Assembly: GCA_015146655.1 (NCBI GenBank)
Contig: VKHL01000146.1
Coordinates: forward strand, 1-64,000
Direction: 5' to 3'
Source: Ochromonas danica
Lineage: Eukaryota; Sar; Chrysophyceae; Chromulinales; Chromulinaceae
DNA length: 64,000 nucleotides
Positions 22,754-35,801 of this stretch are shown one piece after another. Below the pieces are notes generated by a model. That model did not search any database and was not told where the DNA came from. It saw nothing but the letters and a program-made list of their open reading frames with translations. The stretch's first letter is position 1. The number at the start of each line of letters is the position of its first letter. Position numbers and translations under genes: made by a program.

Positions 22754-23927
22754 TGCATGATTCTCCTTTTCATCGCATATTATTCAACATTGATCCGTTA
22801 GTGGTTGATTATCAAGCATTTATATTTTGTGAATTATCAAGTATTTACTGTTAATTATCATCCTGTTTATATTTTACATGTAGAATCCCATTGTGTTAGT
22901 TTTAGTAGTGATGGTGATGGTTATCAATCTGTGCATTTTCGAGTGGCTTCTGGTATTATGGTGTAAATGAGATTTTATGATTATTAGTTTGAGTATTAGT
23001 ATATGAGTATTGTTGATCCGTTAAATATGTTTGTGTATATTGAGCAAGGAAAAGTGATAACTGGCAAAATATCAATCCTTTTTATCTTCATTGCAGTGGC
23101 TATCACGATTGAAGATCTTCACCTTCTATGATCATGCTTGTTTCGCATTGATTTGTCATCAAAGAACTCATTGAACCAGCAAAGGACCCCACATATACTT
23201 CTAGTGTTTGTTATGTGTATACTTCTGGAATTGAGGAAAGCACTGCTGAGTACCTATTGTTATAGTCTGTCTACCTTGAGTACATACCCATGTGTCGGAC
23301 ATGTTAAAAATATTAAATTAAACAGCATTCAAGCTGACGAAAAGTATGATTCAGTGCTGTGGTTTTGTCTATAAAGTGGATTGAGTCTAATACGATAAAG
23401 AAGATGCTAAGCATAATGCTATAATGCTTCCACTACTTGCTACATACTATCTTTCTTACATATGCATCCAATTTACCACTACAATTATTTGGGGTATAAC
23501 AGCAAACAATAGGAATTTTGGAAATTCAATTGACACATCATAACATATAAAGTGATTCAATGAGTTCACCAAAACTCATTTACAAGCTGAATCATTTTTT
23601 CTATTCATAAAGCGGTAGAAATATATACACGCCTAGAATATTAAAACCGCGAAGCACTAATACAACCGAACACAGCAGTGGATATAACACAGGATGGCAA
23701 CGAAAAGAGAAGAACAAAAATAATATTCTGCAGTCCACACAATGCCAAACTTGCGATCATTACGCACTGATTGATGAACCATCCAGCCTGTATTACAAGC
23801 ATAATCTGCCTTCTAACAGATACAATATTCTTGATATATTAGCTACATATTGGGCTGTCCAACCATACTATACACTACAGGAAAGAAAGAATACATGATG
23901 AGGTAGAAGATTGTCCAGTTCAATGCA
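22754..23927. other. AT-rich intergenic region
   Basis: About 1.2 kb, very AT-rich, between two convergent genes. Short repeated phrases such as TTGATCCGTTA and AATTATCAAG/ATTATCA occur at 22790-23020, but no clean repeat unit. The 78-codon frame at 23138-23374 has no support. Nothing else seen. Confidence 0.45.
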
Positions 23928-24820
23928 TTATAGGTCTGGCACCTCATAGGTGCTGGTTGAAGGAGTGGTGAGGAAAGTTGGAAAAGAAGTTATGGCGGAA
24001 CCAACTATTTTAACAATAAGTCCTTCCCTATTCATGAAGATAGAAATCTTCAGCTTGATTTCCATCTCTACCACTTCAACATGACCTGCATCTACACTAA
24101 CTTGGTCTCCCACAGAAGAAACAATAGAATAGGTTAATCGAGTTGCTTTCATATTTATATATATTTCGATCACAGAAGTCTCTTCATGAAACTTCCGAAT
24201 AACTCGACTGCCCAACAGCAATAATACTGCATCTGGTAAACGGGTGCTTGCTGCGTCCAAATAATTAGTATATTCATCTCGACCTTTCAAATGAAATGAC
24301 GAAACACCAATAGATGGACAACCATGAAAGATAACCTCACAGTCAGGTCTTGAGTAGCGAACTAAGAAAGATCTTGTACGGATTGTGTCGTATGCATTCA
24401 TTACATTGCAGTACATGATAGGAAATTGTCTGCGAAGATCATCTTTTACCATTCGATTGAAAGTTAATCGACAACGCTTTCTATGTTCCAATCGTTGTAA
24501 TTGCCTTGCCGTTGGCTCTTGTCGTGTGTTGGTTCTCTATTTATTTTTATTTTCATCTTCTCAATCTTCTGATCTTCACTTCCAACTCTCATAGAAGAGA
24601 TGATGGTATCACTGCCAAGAGATATCGTTTGTGAGCTTTCTAGAGTCATCTCATCGTTCGAAGCCAGGTCAACAAAATCGATCATAGAAGAATCATCATC
24701 CCATAGAAAGTGGTCAAGAGTGAAGCCTTCCTTCTCTGTCGCTTCAAGAACTCGAGAAATCATATTACAGATGGACAAAGCTTGTGATGCCATATGAAAA
24801 CAGAGATTCCCGCCATTCAT
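23928..24820 (-). CDS. unknown protein with basic N-terminal helix, two exons
   Basis: Two frames can be joined by a 50-bp intron (24586-24537, GTTGGAAG...AAATAG) into 280 residues. Exon 1 (24820-24587) is acidic (LWDDDSSMIDFVDL). Exon 2 (24536-23928) opens with a basic stretch, ARQLQRLEHRKRCRLTFNRM. It then carries an alpha+beta region of about 160 residues that loosely resembles the NTF2/SnoaL-like fold following basic regions in stramenopile nuclear proteins. A transcription-factor role is only a guess. The intron has an unusual donor, so the joint needs RNA evidence. Alternative start at 24793. Confidence 0.5.
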
Positions 24821-25003
24821 TCCATGTTCGTGCGTGGATTCCAGCAGGATTCCACGTCCTCATTCCAGCAGAGTGAAACGGAAGGAGGTGAAATATCATC
24901 AACCGATTGAGATTTAAATCTACCGGAGGATCTTGCTCTTGATATAGTTTTGTGATCTTATCGTTATTTGGTTTGAACCTATCTTGCCTTTCTCTCCTTT
25001 CCA

Positions 25004-28000
25004 ATGGCAACCACAGATGACAAATATATCGTATCTTCCATGTCAACTGTGTTAATCTATCCTATTGAAGGTACTGCAATCACCACCAAGTTCTTCTCCT
25101 TTTCACGACTTATAGACTCAGTATTGATACAATCATATCTGCTTTGATTTAGGCCTGAATTTGAAAGCAAAGGATGCGTTGAAGAAAATCGAAGAAAAAG
25201 TGGAAAAGAAGCTCAAAGCTCTCGTCGATAATCTCAAAGCACAACACAGCAAATTTGAAGACCGAGATTTCGGCCCCAGTGAAAAAGATGAGTATGGTGC
25301 AATCTCATTCTATGGAACAACCAAACCTGATCCAGCAGGGTCAAAATATCCTGCACCAGAAACATTGAAATGGGAACGACCTCAATATGCTGATAATAAG
25401 TTTGATAATGTCCAACCTGTTCGAAAGAGCTCTGATGAAGAAGAGTCCCTTGAAGATGAGGAGGAGGAGGAAGATGATGATGACAGTGATAATGACGATG
25501 ACTTTGGTCTTTCTTTATCCAATAATGATGTTAAGGTGAGAATATGCTATGGAAACGCTGTGAACACTGTGTTGTTTACCCCTTCAACTTTGTTTAGGTT
25601 TGGTGTAAAAGAGGCAAACTGTTCATAGATGGATCTTCCTCTGGTGATGTCATCCAGGTAGACTTTTCCATGCTTGATCTTATTTTCTTGTATGACTGTG
25701 AGTACTTTTCGACAGGGTCAATTGGGAGATTGCTGGTTTCTAAGCGCTCTCGCTGTTTTGGGTGCGAAGGATAGTCTTTTGGAAATTTGTTTCTATCGTG
25801 GGAGTGAATTTCAAGAGTTTGGATTGTTTGTTCTGAGGTTTTTCAAAGATTGTAATGTTATCTATGTGATTATTGATGATCGCTTGCCTGTGAAAGAGAA
25901 AGATGGACGCCTCATCTTCGCAGCCAATAAAGACCCTAATGAACTGTGGGTCCCATTGATTGAGAAAGCATATGCCAAGCTACATGGCTGCTACAAGTCA
26001 TTAATTGGAGGCTATACCCATTATGGCCTCGCAGATATGACAGGCTTCTGTCCTCGTCTTGTGGTCATGAGAGAAGGCTATTTAGGATATTCAGAGCCTT
26101 ACACAGAGGATGAAATATGGGACCTCTTACTAAGGTACTTGTCGTGGAACAGTTTAATGGGCTGCTCTATTCAATCTAATCCCAAAGAAAAGAATAAAGT
26201 GGAAGCTGATGCAGGTCAAGGGCTGCATTTTGGACATGCTTATAGTTTTCTTGGAGCTGGTGAAATCACTGTGGGAAAAGAGATTTCTCCTTCAGGAAAA
26301 GTTCGTTTGGTCAAATTGCGTAATCCATGGGGAAGAGGTGAATGGGAGGGTAGTTTTAGTGATCGCTCAGAAGAGAGGGAAAAATACAACGCAGAAATTG
26401 AAGCTGTCATGAACAAGAATGAGCGACAACAAGAGCGTGTAGTTCAGAATTTTAACGATGGTACTTTTCTCATGAAGTTTAGTGATTGGATGAAGTATTA
26501 TACTTCTCTCTTTGTGGCTATTAACTTTCCTTCAACTTGGTGTGGCAAGCGCACACAAGGAGTTTGGTCAAGTGAACAGGGTGGTAATCGTGAAATGGGT
26601 ACCTGGATAACTAATCCGAAGTTCAAGCTGAGATTGGAACCTTCTACCCAAGATGGAAAAGAGGAATATCGCCAGGTTTTTGTTGGAATCTATATAAAAG
26701 ATTCTCGTCTAACCTTGGGTTATGACTATTATAAGGTAAGAGATATATGTGAGTATGATATATATTTATCTCACGTTTAATTTTGCCCAGGATCCTCTTT
26801 ATGCCACACCCTTGGCATTTGATATTGTCACTGAGAATGAATTGAAGAACCCTGACCCGAAGTTACGCGAGAGTATCCCTATGGGATGCAAATACGACAA
26901 ACCAAACGCCACGCCTCGTTGGTCTGGTACGGTAAAACAAGCACCTTATAACTTTGGAACAACTCAAGTGGAAGTCTATCTTAAAGTAGGTCAAGACTAC
27001 TATATTGTTCCTTCGCTCTATAAGCGTCATCAAGCAGGAACGTTTTTCCTCAACGTATTCGCTGATATCTCTCAAATTTATCTGGATGGAAGTAGTACTG
27101 TCAATGAAGCACAAAAGGCTATGGTTGTGGGATTGCCCACGAGTGAAGCTCCTAAGTCTAATGGGGTTGAAGAAGGAAAGCTTGTTAAAACGCCATCAAC
27201 TGTTGTTAATGTCCCTACCAAAGAGCCGGAAGTATTGAAGATGTCTGTTGCTCAGTTTTATGAGCGCAAAGAGGCTCTTCGTGAGCGAATCATCTCTGAG
27301 GCGAGTCGTCTTAATTTGACTTATAATCAACTACAAGCATTATTCAATGGTTGTAAAGATCGTCTGACACGTTCAGCTTTTAAGAGGCGAATGATGGAAG
27401 TTGGGTTTATGCTAACAGATTTTCCTGATGATGATCTCGTTGTTCTCGATAAAGACAACGATGGAACCATTTCTCCACAAGAATTTATGTCTTTTTATGA
27501 AGAAGGTATTCGCTTCAACAATATCACGATTGCAGGTCCTCAGCCCGAGCGACCGATGGATGATTTGTTGCTGAAGTCCATCGATCTGGCTGGTGAATTG
27601 ACTGTAACAGTCTTTTCCGCGAGAGGAGTGCGTCAACCGACTTCATGGTTTGCACTAACAGAAGCAAACGGAAGTTCAACAGAAGGAAACAATGGAGGAA
27701 ATGTGAAAAAGCTTAGCTGTATCCGTTATGACCCCGAAGAAGCACAGCGACAGAGAATTAAATCAAATAAAAGTCGCTTGTTAAATGGAGCTACTCCTCC
27801 TGCTCTTGTTCCAGATCAAGCTAATAACACTATGGAATTTTCATCCCCATCAAAACCAGCTAATGCTAACGCAGAACTGATCACTCCATCAAAAACGGGA
27901 CCATTGCGATTCTTGCGTGATGCGGTGGTTAGTGAGAGAGGAGCAGGTAGCGTTGTGTCAGGCATTAGCATGAATCAAAAAGAGGCTGTACAACAAGCTG

Positions 28001-31000
28001 CGGCAAGTGCTGCAGCAAAGTTACACAATGACCCGCAGTTTAGGAAAGCTGAAGTGAATCGCACGAAGCACTTGCCACTTCTAAGAGCGTTCAAATCAAA
28101 GCAAAAAGAAGTGGATGGAGCAGGTCAGAGTGTGAGTGGTCTGGGAGGTCAAGATGCTCACCTTGATTCGAGTGTGTTGAGACGAAGAACTTCTTATCTG
28201 AGTCCAACCCTGAAAAGGGATATCACACAGGATATTGATGTGATGCGATTATTAAATTATTTTCCTCCTAATGGAAACGAAAACGGAGTACCTGCAACGA
28301 ATCAATTTCGAAATGCACCTTTAACCATGAATAAGGTCCCATCATCTGCGATTATGCGTTTACCAAGCCAGTTCTCCTTGCAGAACTCAGGCACAGGATT
28401 GTTTGTCTCCTCGACTCCCATGCGAGTTGATCAGAATGCAAGAAGCGAGTCTACCCCATTCTTGAATCGACAATATGATTTGTGGGACTATCTTATTGAC
28501 TGTGTTGTCACAATAACAATGTCACGACCAAGAAATCGAAATACTGAGAAGCAAGCTCTTTTCTCCAAATTAAAGCGACAACCACTTTCTAGCAAATCAC
28601 TTGATAATTTTGATGGTGTCAAATCTCCTATTCCTGCGCCATCTGGCATTCGTACGCCTAACAAGATTGTCAAAGGCACTATAGCCACTCCAAAGGCATT
28701 TAGAAGATCTACTGGTATTGCTTCTGTGAGCACAGTGCAAAGTAAAGCTCAACAGAAAAATGCTGTCTTGGAGGCGAAAGAAAAGTTGAATCAATTGCAA
28801 CGTGAACAAGGTGTCTTTTATGAAGAGATTTATCGTCGATTAGTATCTGTTCCTGTCACCTCCTATGAAGAGATTTCAGGTGAAAGAAGTGCTCAGCTTA
28901 CATCTTCTTTATCCTCAAGATCTACAATTTATATCCGATCTCTGTTTCAAAAGTTTGATCGCAATCTTAATGGTTATATTTCAAAAGATGAATTTGGTCT
29001 AGCACTAAGTGAATTAAATGTTGAAGTTTCGAACGAAGATTGTGATATATTTTTCAATCGCTTTCGAGGTAAACATGGTGGTAATATTGACTGGAAAGAT
29101 TTCTTGGATTTTTTCGAGACTCATATTCTTGGTAGTACTAATCAAATGGCTGCACAGGATAGTTTGGTATTATCTAATCAAGGTCTTGTTCTTTTACTCA
29201 TTGATATGAAGCGTATTCTGACTCAAGTATTAGCAGAAATGTCTGTTGAAGGAATTGCTTCAATTGAGAAGTTTCTGGAGAAATCGATGATGGTAAACAA
29301 AGAAAAGGAAAAGGACAAAGACATTTCTATCGCACAAAGTTCCGATTTTTCTCCTCATACTACGTCTACTTTAATAGGAAAATTACCATTCCTGGATAAT
29401 GCAATATTTCAAAGTTTGGATTTATCACAAGTTAAGACTAATACCTCGTTATTACAATCATTGGGTATGGTGAAGCTAACTGTACATGACATGGCTAGAA
29501 TCAGTCGTATTTTCAATTTCAAGGTTTCTTTGTTTATGGATTTCCTCCGTACACCCAATATTGATCTTGTAGAGGCTTTGGATTGTATGGATGTTGAGAT
29601 TAGTAAGGAGTTAAGTATTCGGTCAGGTATGCCACTATCTCAAAGAGGTGTGATTAGTAATGCATTAGCAACCTCCAGTGCTAATGTTATGGATACCAAA
29701 GGATCAGCAGCAACTGTATCCCCAACAGTTCAATCAGATTCTATTGAAGCCAGCTCTGCTGCAACATTGAAAATATGGAATTCTCTTGCAGCAACAACCA
29801 ATGCTACTGTAGAGTATGAAGCTTTTGTTAGCTATCTTGCCTCTATGCTAAGCGGTACTTCATTTGAGAAGAATGACAAGAAAGAAGAGAAAGGTAAATC
29901 TCAAACACCTAGTACAACAATGATTGGTAATGTGAATATTGAGGTTCTTGTTCGTATTGTTGCGGATACTCTCGTTTATTCGACATGGAATCGTGGTGTT
30001 GATATTATACCAGGAAGTAAGAACAAACAAGAAGGTGGTGATGTTATTAACACTACTACACTTATTGGCACGTTGTCTTTTAGTGGTCTTGATGCTTATA
30101 TGCGAGCTAATCGAGTGAATTATATTGAAAGGAAGTTGAAATATCTCATGCAATTAGAATCAAATGTATCCAATCCAACAACAAATGTATTAATCCATGT
30201 CTATGTTAGTACAAAGGGAGATGAACTTGTTATTCTAGCAAATGATCCTCTCACTGCTGAAGTATATAAGATACAATTAAAAGAAGATGTTAAACAATTA
30301 CCTTTTGGTGATCAAGTCAAGAAAATGATTACTCAATTTCGTGATTGGGAAATTTTGGCTAAAGAAATAGCTGGACCACTAGTTAATAAAGTATTTTCAT
30401 CTGAGTCACTCTATCTATATAATCCTATAGATACACCTGTGGAAGATAAAGCAATTAGTGATTTAGTAAAACGATTAAAAATTGTTCGTACACGTACAAA
30501 TGAATCAGAAATGATTCTAACAGAAGATCCAAAATTTATTTCACAATTGAAAATATTACTTGATAGTGCAAGTAATATCTTACCATTCTTCTTTCTTGTT
30601 AATGATTTAAATCTATGTTTTGAAGTGGATGAAAATCATTTATCTAATAATTCTAAAAATGGTAATAACGATAATAATGGTGGTCAATCATCTTTACGAG
30701 GATTTGTCTTTGGTTGTCTTCGTAATCATAAACCATTATATGTCTTCCTAACTCAAGTGCGTTCATCTTTAAAAGTTGTGTTAAGTACATATAATGGTAC
30801 ATCTCGTGAGACATTTAGTTGGGAAGAGATGTTAGCACATCTAACTAACTATCGTAACCCTTTTATTACAGTACATTTATTACCAACTTATATTACTCCA
30901 GAGAATTATCTTTATGATCCAAACGATAAAAGTGATGCTTTTACTGGTGATGATGATGAAAGTGATTTAGAAGAACAAGATGATAATGATGAAAACAGAT

Positions 31001-34000
31001 TAGTTGTTGTTAATGGGAAAGAAAAGAAAAGACGAAAGAATTGGCAACGTGGACCTGTTGATTTTGATGGTGCACCTCATCCTTGTTGGAATAATCAATT
31101 TATTTTTGACTTTGAAGTACCTAAACTATCTTCTTGTTCAATACTCTGTACAGAAGTTGTTAAAATGCGTATGGATGATTCTCATAAATATGTCATGGCG
31201 ATGTTACGAGAAGGTAGTCGTTTGAAGATGACCTATCAACCACCACCACCACCACAACAACAACAACCAAACGAAAAGATTAAGACTAACACTACTTCTA
31301 CTACTACTATTAGTACTAATGAGAAAGAGAATTTCTATTTCATAACAATCTATGATCCACGATCTGCTACTGAATATCAATGTGGTGTTAAACCTAATTG
31401 TATCTTATATGAGAAACTATATTATCATAAATTTCCAAATGGTAAAAAAGTTAATTTAGATATTAAAGAATGGTTAATGTTATTAGGAGAAGCAGCAGAT
31501 CAAGAAATGTTAATCTTAGGTCCAGCTATTACACCTCGTCTGGAAATACAAGTTTATAATTATAAAGATAATAAGATAAAAGAATTATTAGGACAATGTC
31601 AAGTTTCAATCTCATCTGTTTTATCAGGTTCAGGTGTTGGAGAGAAAGCATGGATTACATTAGTCTATAAACAAGATAAAGAAGTAGTAGCAATAACAAC
31701 AACATCATCATCGTCTAATAATAACAGGAATACTATTACTAACACTACTACTAATAGTAATAGTAACAATGGTAATATATCTGGTGATAGTTTAACTGTA
31801 CGAAATAAAACAATTGATATGGAAGCAGGAGAGATATTAGTTGAATTATCATTTCGACGATCCATTGAAATTGAAGCTGAACGACAAATTGCTTTAGAAA
31901 AAGCAGAACGACTTCAACAGAAAATAAATAAAATAGAACAGAAACGTAGTTTATCTTATGCAGCTGATGATCCTATGACTACATCAGGGAAATCAACGGG
32001 AAGAGGAAGTGGAATTCGAATACAAGAATTAGAAAGTGAATGTGCAAATCTGCGATCGACTGTTCGTCAACTACAAGATCAAACTACTATTCAACCTATT
32101 CCAAAAGGTGATAATAATACTAGTATCATTGATCCTGAGAAGGAAAAGCTTCAAAAAGAACGTGATGAAGCACGAAATCAAGCAGAAAATACAAAACGTG
32201 AGAAAGCTGCATTAGAGGCTCAATTGAAACAAATGAAAGAACAATTAGCTCAATTAACACAAGCAACAACAACAACAACAACAACCAAAACACAAGAAAA
32301 TAATAATCCTGTATCTAAAGTTACGGAAGATACAACAGCGAAGTTATTAGCTGAATTAAATGAAATGAAGAAACAAAATGAACAACTCAAGATGGCTGAG
32401 ATAGCAGCGAAGAACAAGTTGAACGAGTTAGCTGCTGCTACTACAAATGCTAGTGCTACTACTGCTTCTGTAGGAGAAAGTGTTAAAGCTACAGGTTCTG
32501 ACAAGAAGAATATTGTGCCACAATCTGGACCAATTGCAAAAGAAAGTAAAGCTGTGCTTGAAATACCTGTCAAGACAGAGTCCATAGATACATCGCCATC
32601 TTCTCCTTTAAGAAGAGGTACTGGTGCCAAGAGTGGTTTTGAGTTAACCCTTAGTAGAGATAACTTTGATGATGCTGTTCAACAACTTTTGTTATGCCTG
32701 TGGAATCGTCAAGAGAAGAAATCTGTTGCAACTGGAACAAATCTCAATAACACTACAGGAGGTGAGAATAAAGGAGATATTAAAGTCACTGCAGCATTGA
32801 ATGGATTCAATGCATTGCTTAATAGTTATGCAAATATTGAAGGATTAATCTCACATCGAGATGTTGTCAATGCTTGTGCTGAGCTTTCCATTGATATGGA
32901 GACAGAGACTGCAGTCCGTCTATTACAAGAGATTGGACCTAATCAACGCAAGTTAGTCCAAGTTCATAGTTTAATGGATTATCTTACACGTGAATTAGTA
33001 CAAATCATCAAACATGGTAAGAAAGCAACCAGATCTACGACGGAGATTAAACCTCCTGCTTCTTCCATAAGAAATGCTCAGGATGAATCCTCAAACAAGA
33101 ATGTTCAGGCTATGCTAATGGAGTTCCAAAATCGATTAGACAGTCGAGGAAAGACTGTCACTGCAAGCTCTCCTACTGCCGCTTTGGATGGTCTGAAGCG
33201 CTTACTAACTAGCTATGCAAACCCAGAAGGGCTGATTAGTTCAAGAGATGTGGTAAATGCTTGTGCTGAGCTTATGGTAGATTTTGACAGTGAGTCTGCC
33301 GTATCAGTGGTCCAGGAAAGTGGTGGTAATAGTCAAGGGCTTGTTACTGTACAATCACTGATGGATTATTTGGGAAGAGAACTTGTCAACTTGATCAAAG
33401 CACAACGTAAATCTGATACTCCAGCAGGTCCTTCAAATAGACCTGGTGTCAACAATGCATCCTCTCCTGTAGCTAATCCAGAGAAGAAGAGATCATCATC
33501 GACCACTAATAAGACACGACCACTGTCAGCTACAGCTGTTCCTATGGTAAACAAGACTGACAAGAACTCAGGGAATGGTCCTAATTCTCCAGTTCCTTTG
33601 GAAAGAAGCAAAGATGATTCCTCAGAGAGTATGAAACCTGGAGTCAAACGAGTGCTAACAGATGTGCGCAAGAGTTTGGATGAACCATCCGGCGATAGCA
33701 AGGACAACAAGAACGTGTCTTTCGACTCTGAGATTGATTGGTCCAAAGAACCCCTTCCGCCCAATTGGGAACGTCGATTTCACGCCCCAAGCAACCGAGT
33801 AAGTACAGCAATTGTTTCCTACTTAACTTCATTCATAGTCTTTTTGAATGCTAATTCTCTTTTGATATAGTATGTTTATGTGGATCATCAAGCCAAACGA
33901 ACACAATGGCATCATCCTTTACAACAGACTCAAGCTGATCTTAACAAAACAGATGGTCAAGGACGTACTCGTGGTGGTGCTAGTGGTAGTAGTCGAGAAC

Positions 34001-34098
34001 AAAGTGCCACACGAGCAGAAAGCAAGAGAAGCGACAGTCTCGCCAGTACTTCTCCTGCTGTGCTCGCCAAGGCAATGTCCAAATCATCTCTCCCCTAG
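25004..34098 (+). CDS. giant calpain-like cysteine protease with EF-hand, C2-like, coiled-coil and WW regions
   Basis: Six exons: 25004-25070, 25153-25535, 25598-25657, 25716-26735, 26791-33798 (7 kb) and 33871-34098; 2,921 residues. The calpain core is complete: GQLGDCWFLSALA (Cys176, formed at an exon start), FGHAYSFLG (His344) and LRNPWG (Asn373). A calpain beta-sandwich follows (GGNREMGTWITNPKFKLRL). Downstream are EF-hand loops DKDNDGTISPQEF (about 730) and DRNLNGYISKDEF (about 1233). A C2-like stretch lies at about 2090-2200. A coiled coil and poly-Thr region occupies about 2200-2340. Two copies of a module with LLxSYANxEGLISxRDVVNACAEL lie at about 2510-2590 and 2641-2714. A WW domain (LPPNWERRF...YVYVDHQAKRTQWHHP) is interrupted by the last intron. 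It is probably a cytosolic, calcium-responsive protease or scaffold. Classical calpains are about 700 residues. Confidence 0.88.
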
Positions 34099-34297
34099 TA
34101 CGATGGTTTCATTCTCTTTGCCCTAGCTGCTACTATTTAGAGAGAAATAATGAAGGCCTAGTTGTTATTATCCTTGAAACCATTTATTCATTAGCAATAT
34201 GCTATTCAGTATGTTGTACTAGTATTAATAATACATGAAGAATTAAACAAAGTTGTCCGTGGATTAGTATATGAAAACCTAATTTCTCTCTCTCCTC

Positions 34298-35734
34298 TCA
34301 TTCTTGGTGAATAGCATTGAAAGCAAGAAGTGCGCTACCATAAGCACTGTCCATATGCCTTGCCTGGGACACAGGCTTCCCCAATGTTCTTGATCGAATC
34401 TCTTGCCAGACTTCATTCTTGGCACCTCCACCAGCAGTGAAGACTTCTTCCAATGGAGAAGCTCCCAGTTGCTCTAAGGCAGCATAACCATCAGCTTCAA
34501 TCCGCGCTAGGCCGTGAAACAAACCTCTCAGCAATTCTGTGCGATCATGAGGCTGTGGCTCTAACTTGGGTAACTTGTATGGGTCATTGACAGGGAAACG
34601 CTCTCCAGGTTTGATTAAAGGGTAATAGTCCAGAGAACATGCTGTCATTGGATCAATCTCACGACTACGTTGAACCAGTTCTTCATTAGAGAAGTCCAAA
34701 TGACGAAAGATTGCACATCCTGCTGAAGAAGCTCCTCCTACTAACCAAAGATCTCCTAATCGATGAGAATAAATACCACGACTTACATCTTCTACTCTTG
34801 TTTTACTTAATAACTTTATTACTAAGGTAGAACCAAGTGATGTTACAGCTTGACCAGGTTGAGTTAGTTCAGCTGCTAGGAAAGCTGCAATACTATCTGT
34901 CGTGCCTGCAACTACTTCACATCGTGTGGATGACAAACCTAACTGATCTGCCAGTAATCCATGAACTTTACCTAATCGAGTTCCTGGTTTAGAAACATGT
35001 GGCAAGACAGTCCATGGAAGATCTATTTGATGGAAGAGATCTTTCATCCAAGATCCATATTCCAACTTTTCCACATCAAATCCTAATTTCAACGAATTAT
35101 GCCAATCTGAAGAACAATCTCCTTCTTTACCCAATAGATTCCATGTAATCCAATCTGCTTGATGAGCTAATCGTTCTGATGGTAATAGAGAATGCTGGAA
35201 ATGCCATGAAAGTAATTTCGCTAATGTTGATGTGGGACTGGCAACAGAAGCATCACGTCCTCTTAACAAGGCCATGACCTGCTCTGACTGATCCTTACTC
35301 CCTGCTTGTTGTAGTATACTATAGTCATACATACAGGGTGATCGAGTAACTTCTTTTGTCTTATAATCATAAAGTAAAGCAGTAGCAGATGTGCCACTCA
35401 CACTGACACTGTCAATCTCTTCTCTCACTGACTTGGGCCAGCGATGAAGAAGACGTGGAAGTGCATGTATCCAAGCTGTTGGATTACTTCTGTCTTCTTG
35501 ACTATCCCAAGAGAGACTTTCAAAGTGGACAATGGTTTGGTCATCATGGCTATGATCAGCACCACACTTCTCCAACAGACAAGCACGTACACCACTTGTA
35601 CCAAAGTCCAAACCAAGAGAAAATGATCTTCTCTTCTCTACCAAGGCAAAGGATGTGTTTTGGCTATGGTAAAGACAGAGTATAGTAAGCCACCATAGAA
35701 GGGTTCTGATAGTAATAGCATAAACTATCTTCAT
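34298..35734 (-). CDS. D-ribulose kinase (FGGY family), plastid-targeted
   Basis: Single exon, 478 residues from the chosen ATG; the frame is open to 35797. It matches the plant/cyanobacterial FGGY group around Arabidopsis XK-1, now known as a D-ribulose kinase. Matching blocks are SLGLDFGTSGVRACLLE, VSVSGTSATALLYDY, LAHQADWITWNLLG and SLKLGFD. Further on are GTTDSIAAFLAAELTQPGQA, VTSLGSTLVIKLLSKTRV, YSHRLGDLWLVGGASSAG, SLDYYPLIKPGERFP and EVFTAGGGAKNEVW. It makes D-ribulose 5-phosphate from free ribulose, probably salvage linked to the Calvin cycle. The start is chosen because MKIVYAITIRTLLWWLTIL makes a signal peptide ending QNTS followed by FALVEKRRS, again Phe at +1. The 3' end faces the calpain gene. 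Confidence 0.92.
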   Translation of the reverse strand: MKIVYAITIRTLLWWLTILCLYHSQNTSFALVEKRRSFSLGLDFGTSGVRACLLEKCGADHSHDDQTIVHFESLSWDSQEDRSNPTAWIHALPRLLHRWPKSVREEIDSVSVSGTSATALLYDYKTKEVTRSPCMYDYSILQQAGSKDQSEQVMALLRGRDASVASPTSTLAKLLSWHFQHSLLPSERLAHQADWITWNLLGKEGDCSSDWHNSLKLGFDVEKLEYGSWMKDLFHQIDLPWTVLPHVSKPGTRLGKVHGLLADQLGLSSTRCEVVAGTTDSIAAFLAAELTQPGQAVTSLGSTLVIKLLSKTRVEDVSRGIYSHRLGDLWLVGGASSAGCAIFRHLDFSNEELVQRSREIDPMTACSLDYYPLIKPGERFPVNDPYKLPKLEPQPHDRTELLRGLFHGLARIEADGYAALEQLGASPLEEVFTAGGGAKNEVWQEIRSRTLGKPVSQARHMDSAYGSALLAFNAIHQE

Positions 35735-35779
35735 CTTCTTTTCCATTTCATTCACCAAAACAAAACACAACAACCAAAA

Positions 35780-35801
35780 TTCCATGGAAATTTCCATGGA
35801 A
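35780..35801. promoter_or_regulatory. perfect 22-bp palindrome upstream of the ribulose kinase
   Basis: The half-site is TTCCATGGAAA and the second half is its exact reverse complement. It sits 46 bp before the chosen ATG, so it may lie in the promoter or 5' leader. A dimeric regulator site is possible; function unknown. Confidence 0.5.

Noticed and set aside
32250-32630. 126-codon leftward frame inside the calpain gene
   Set aside because: Antisense of low-complexity Thr/Ala code; the sense frame is continuous and has domains on both sides.
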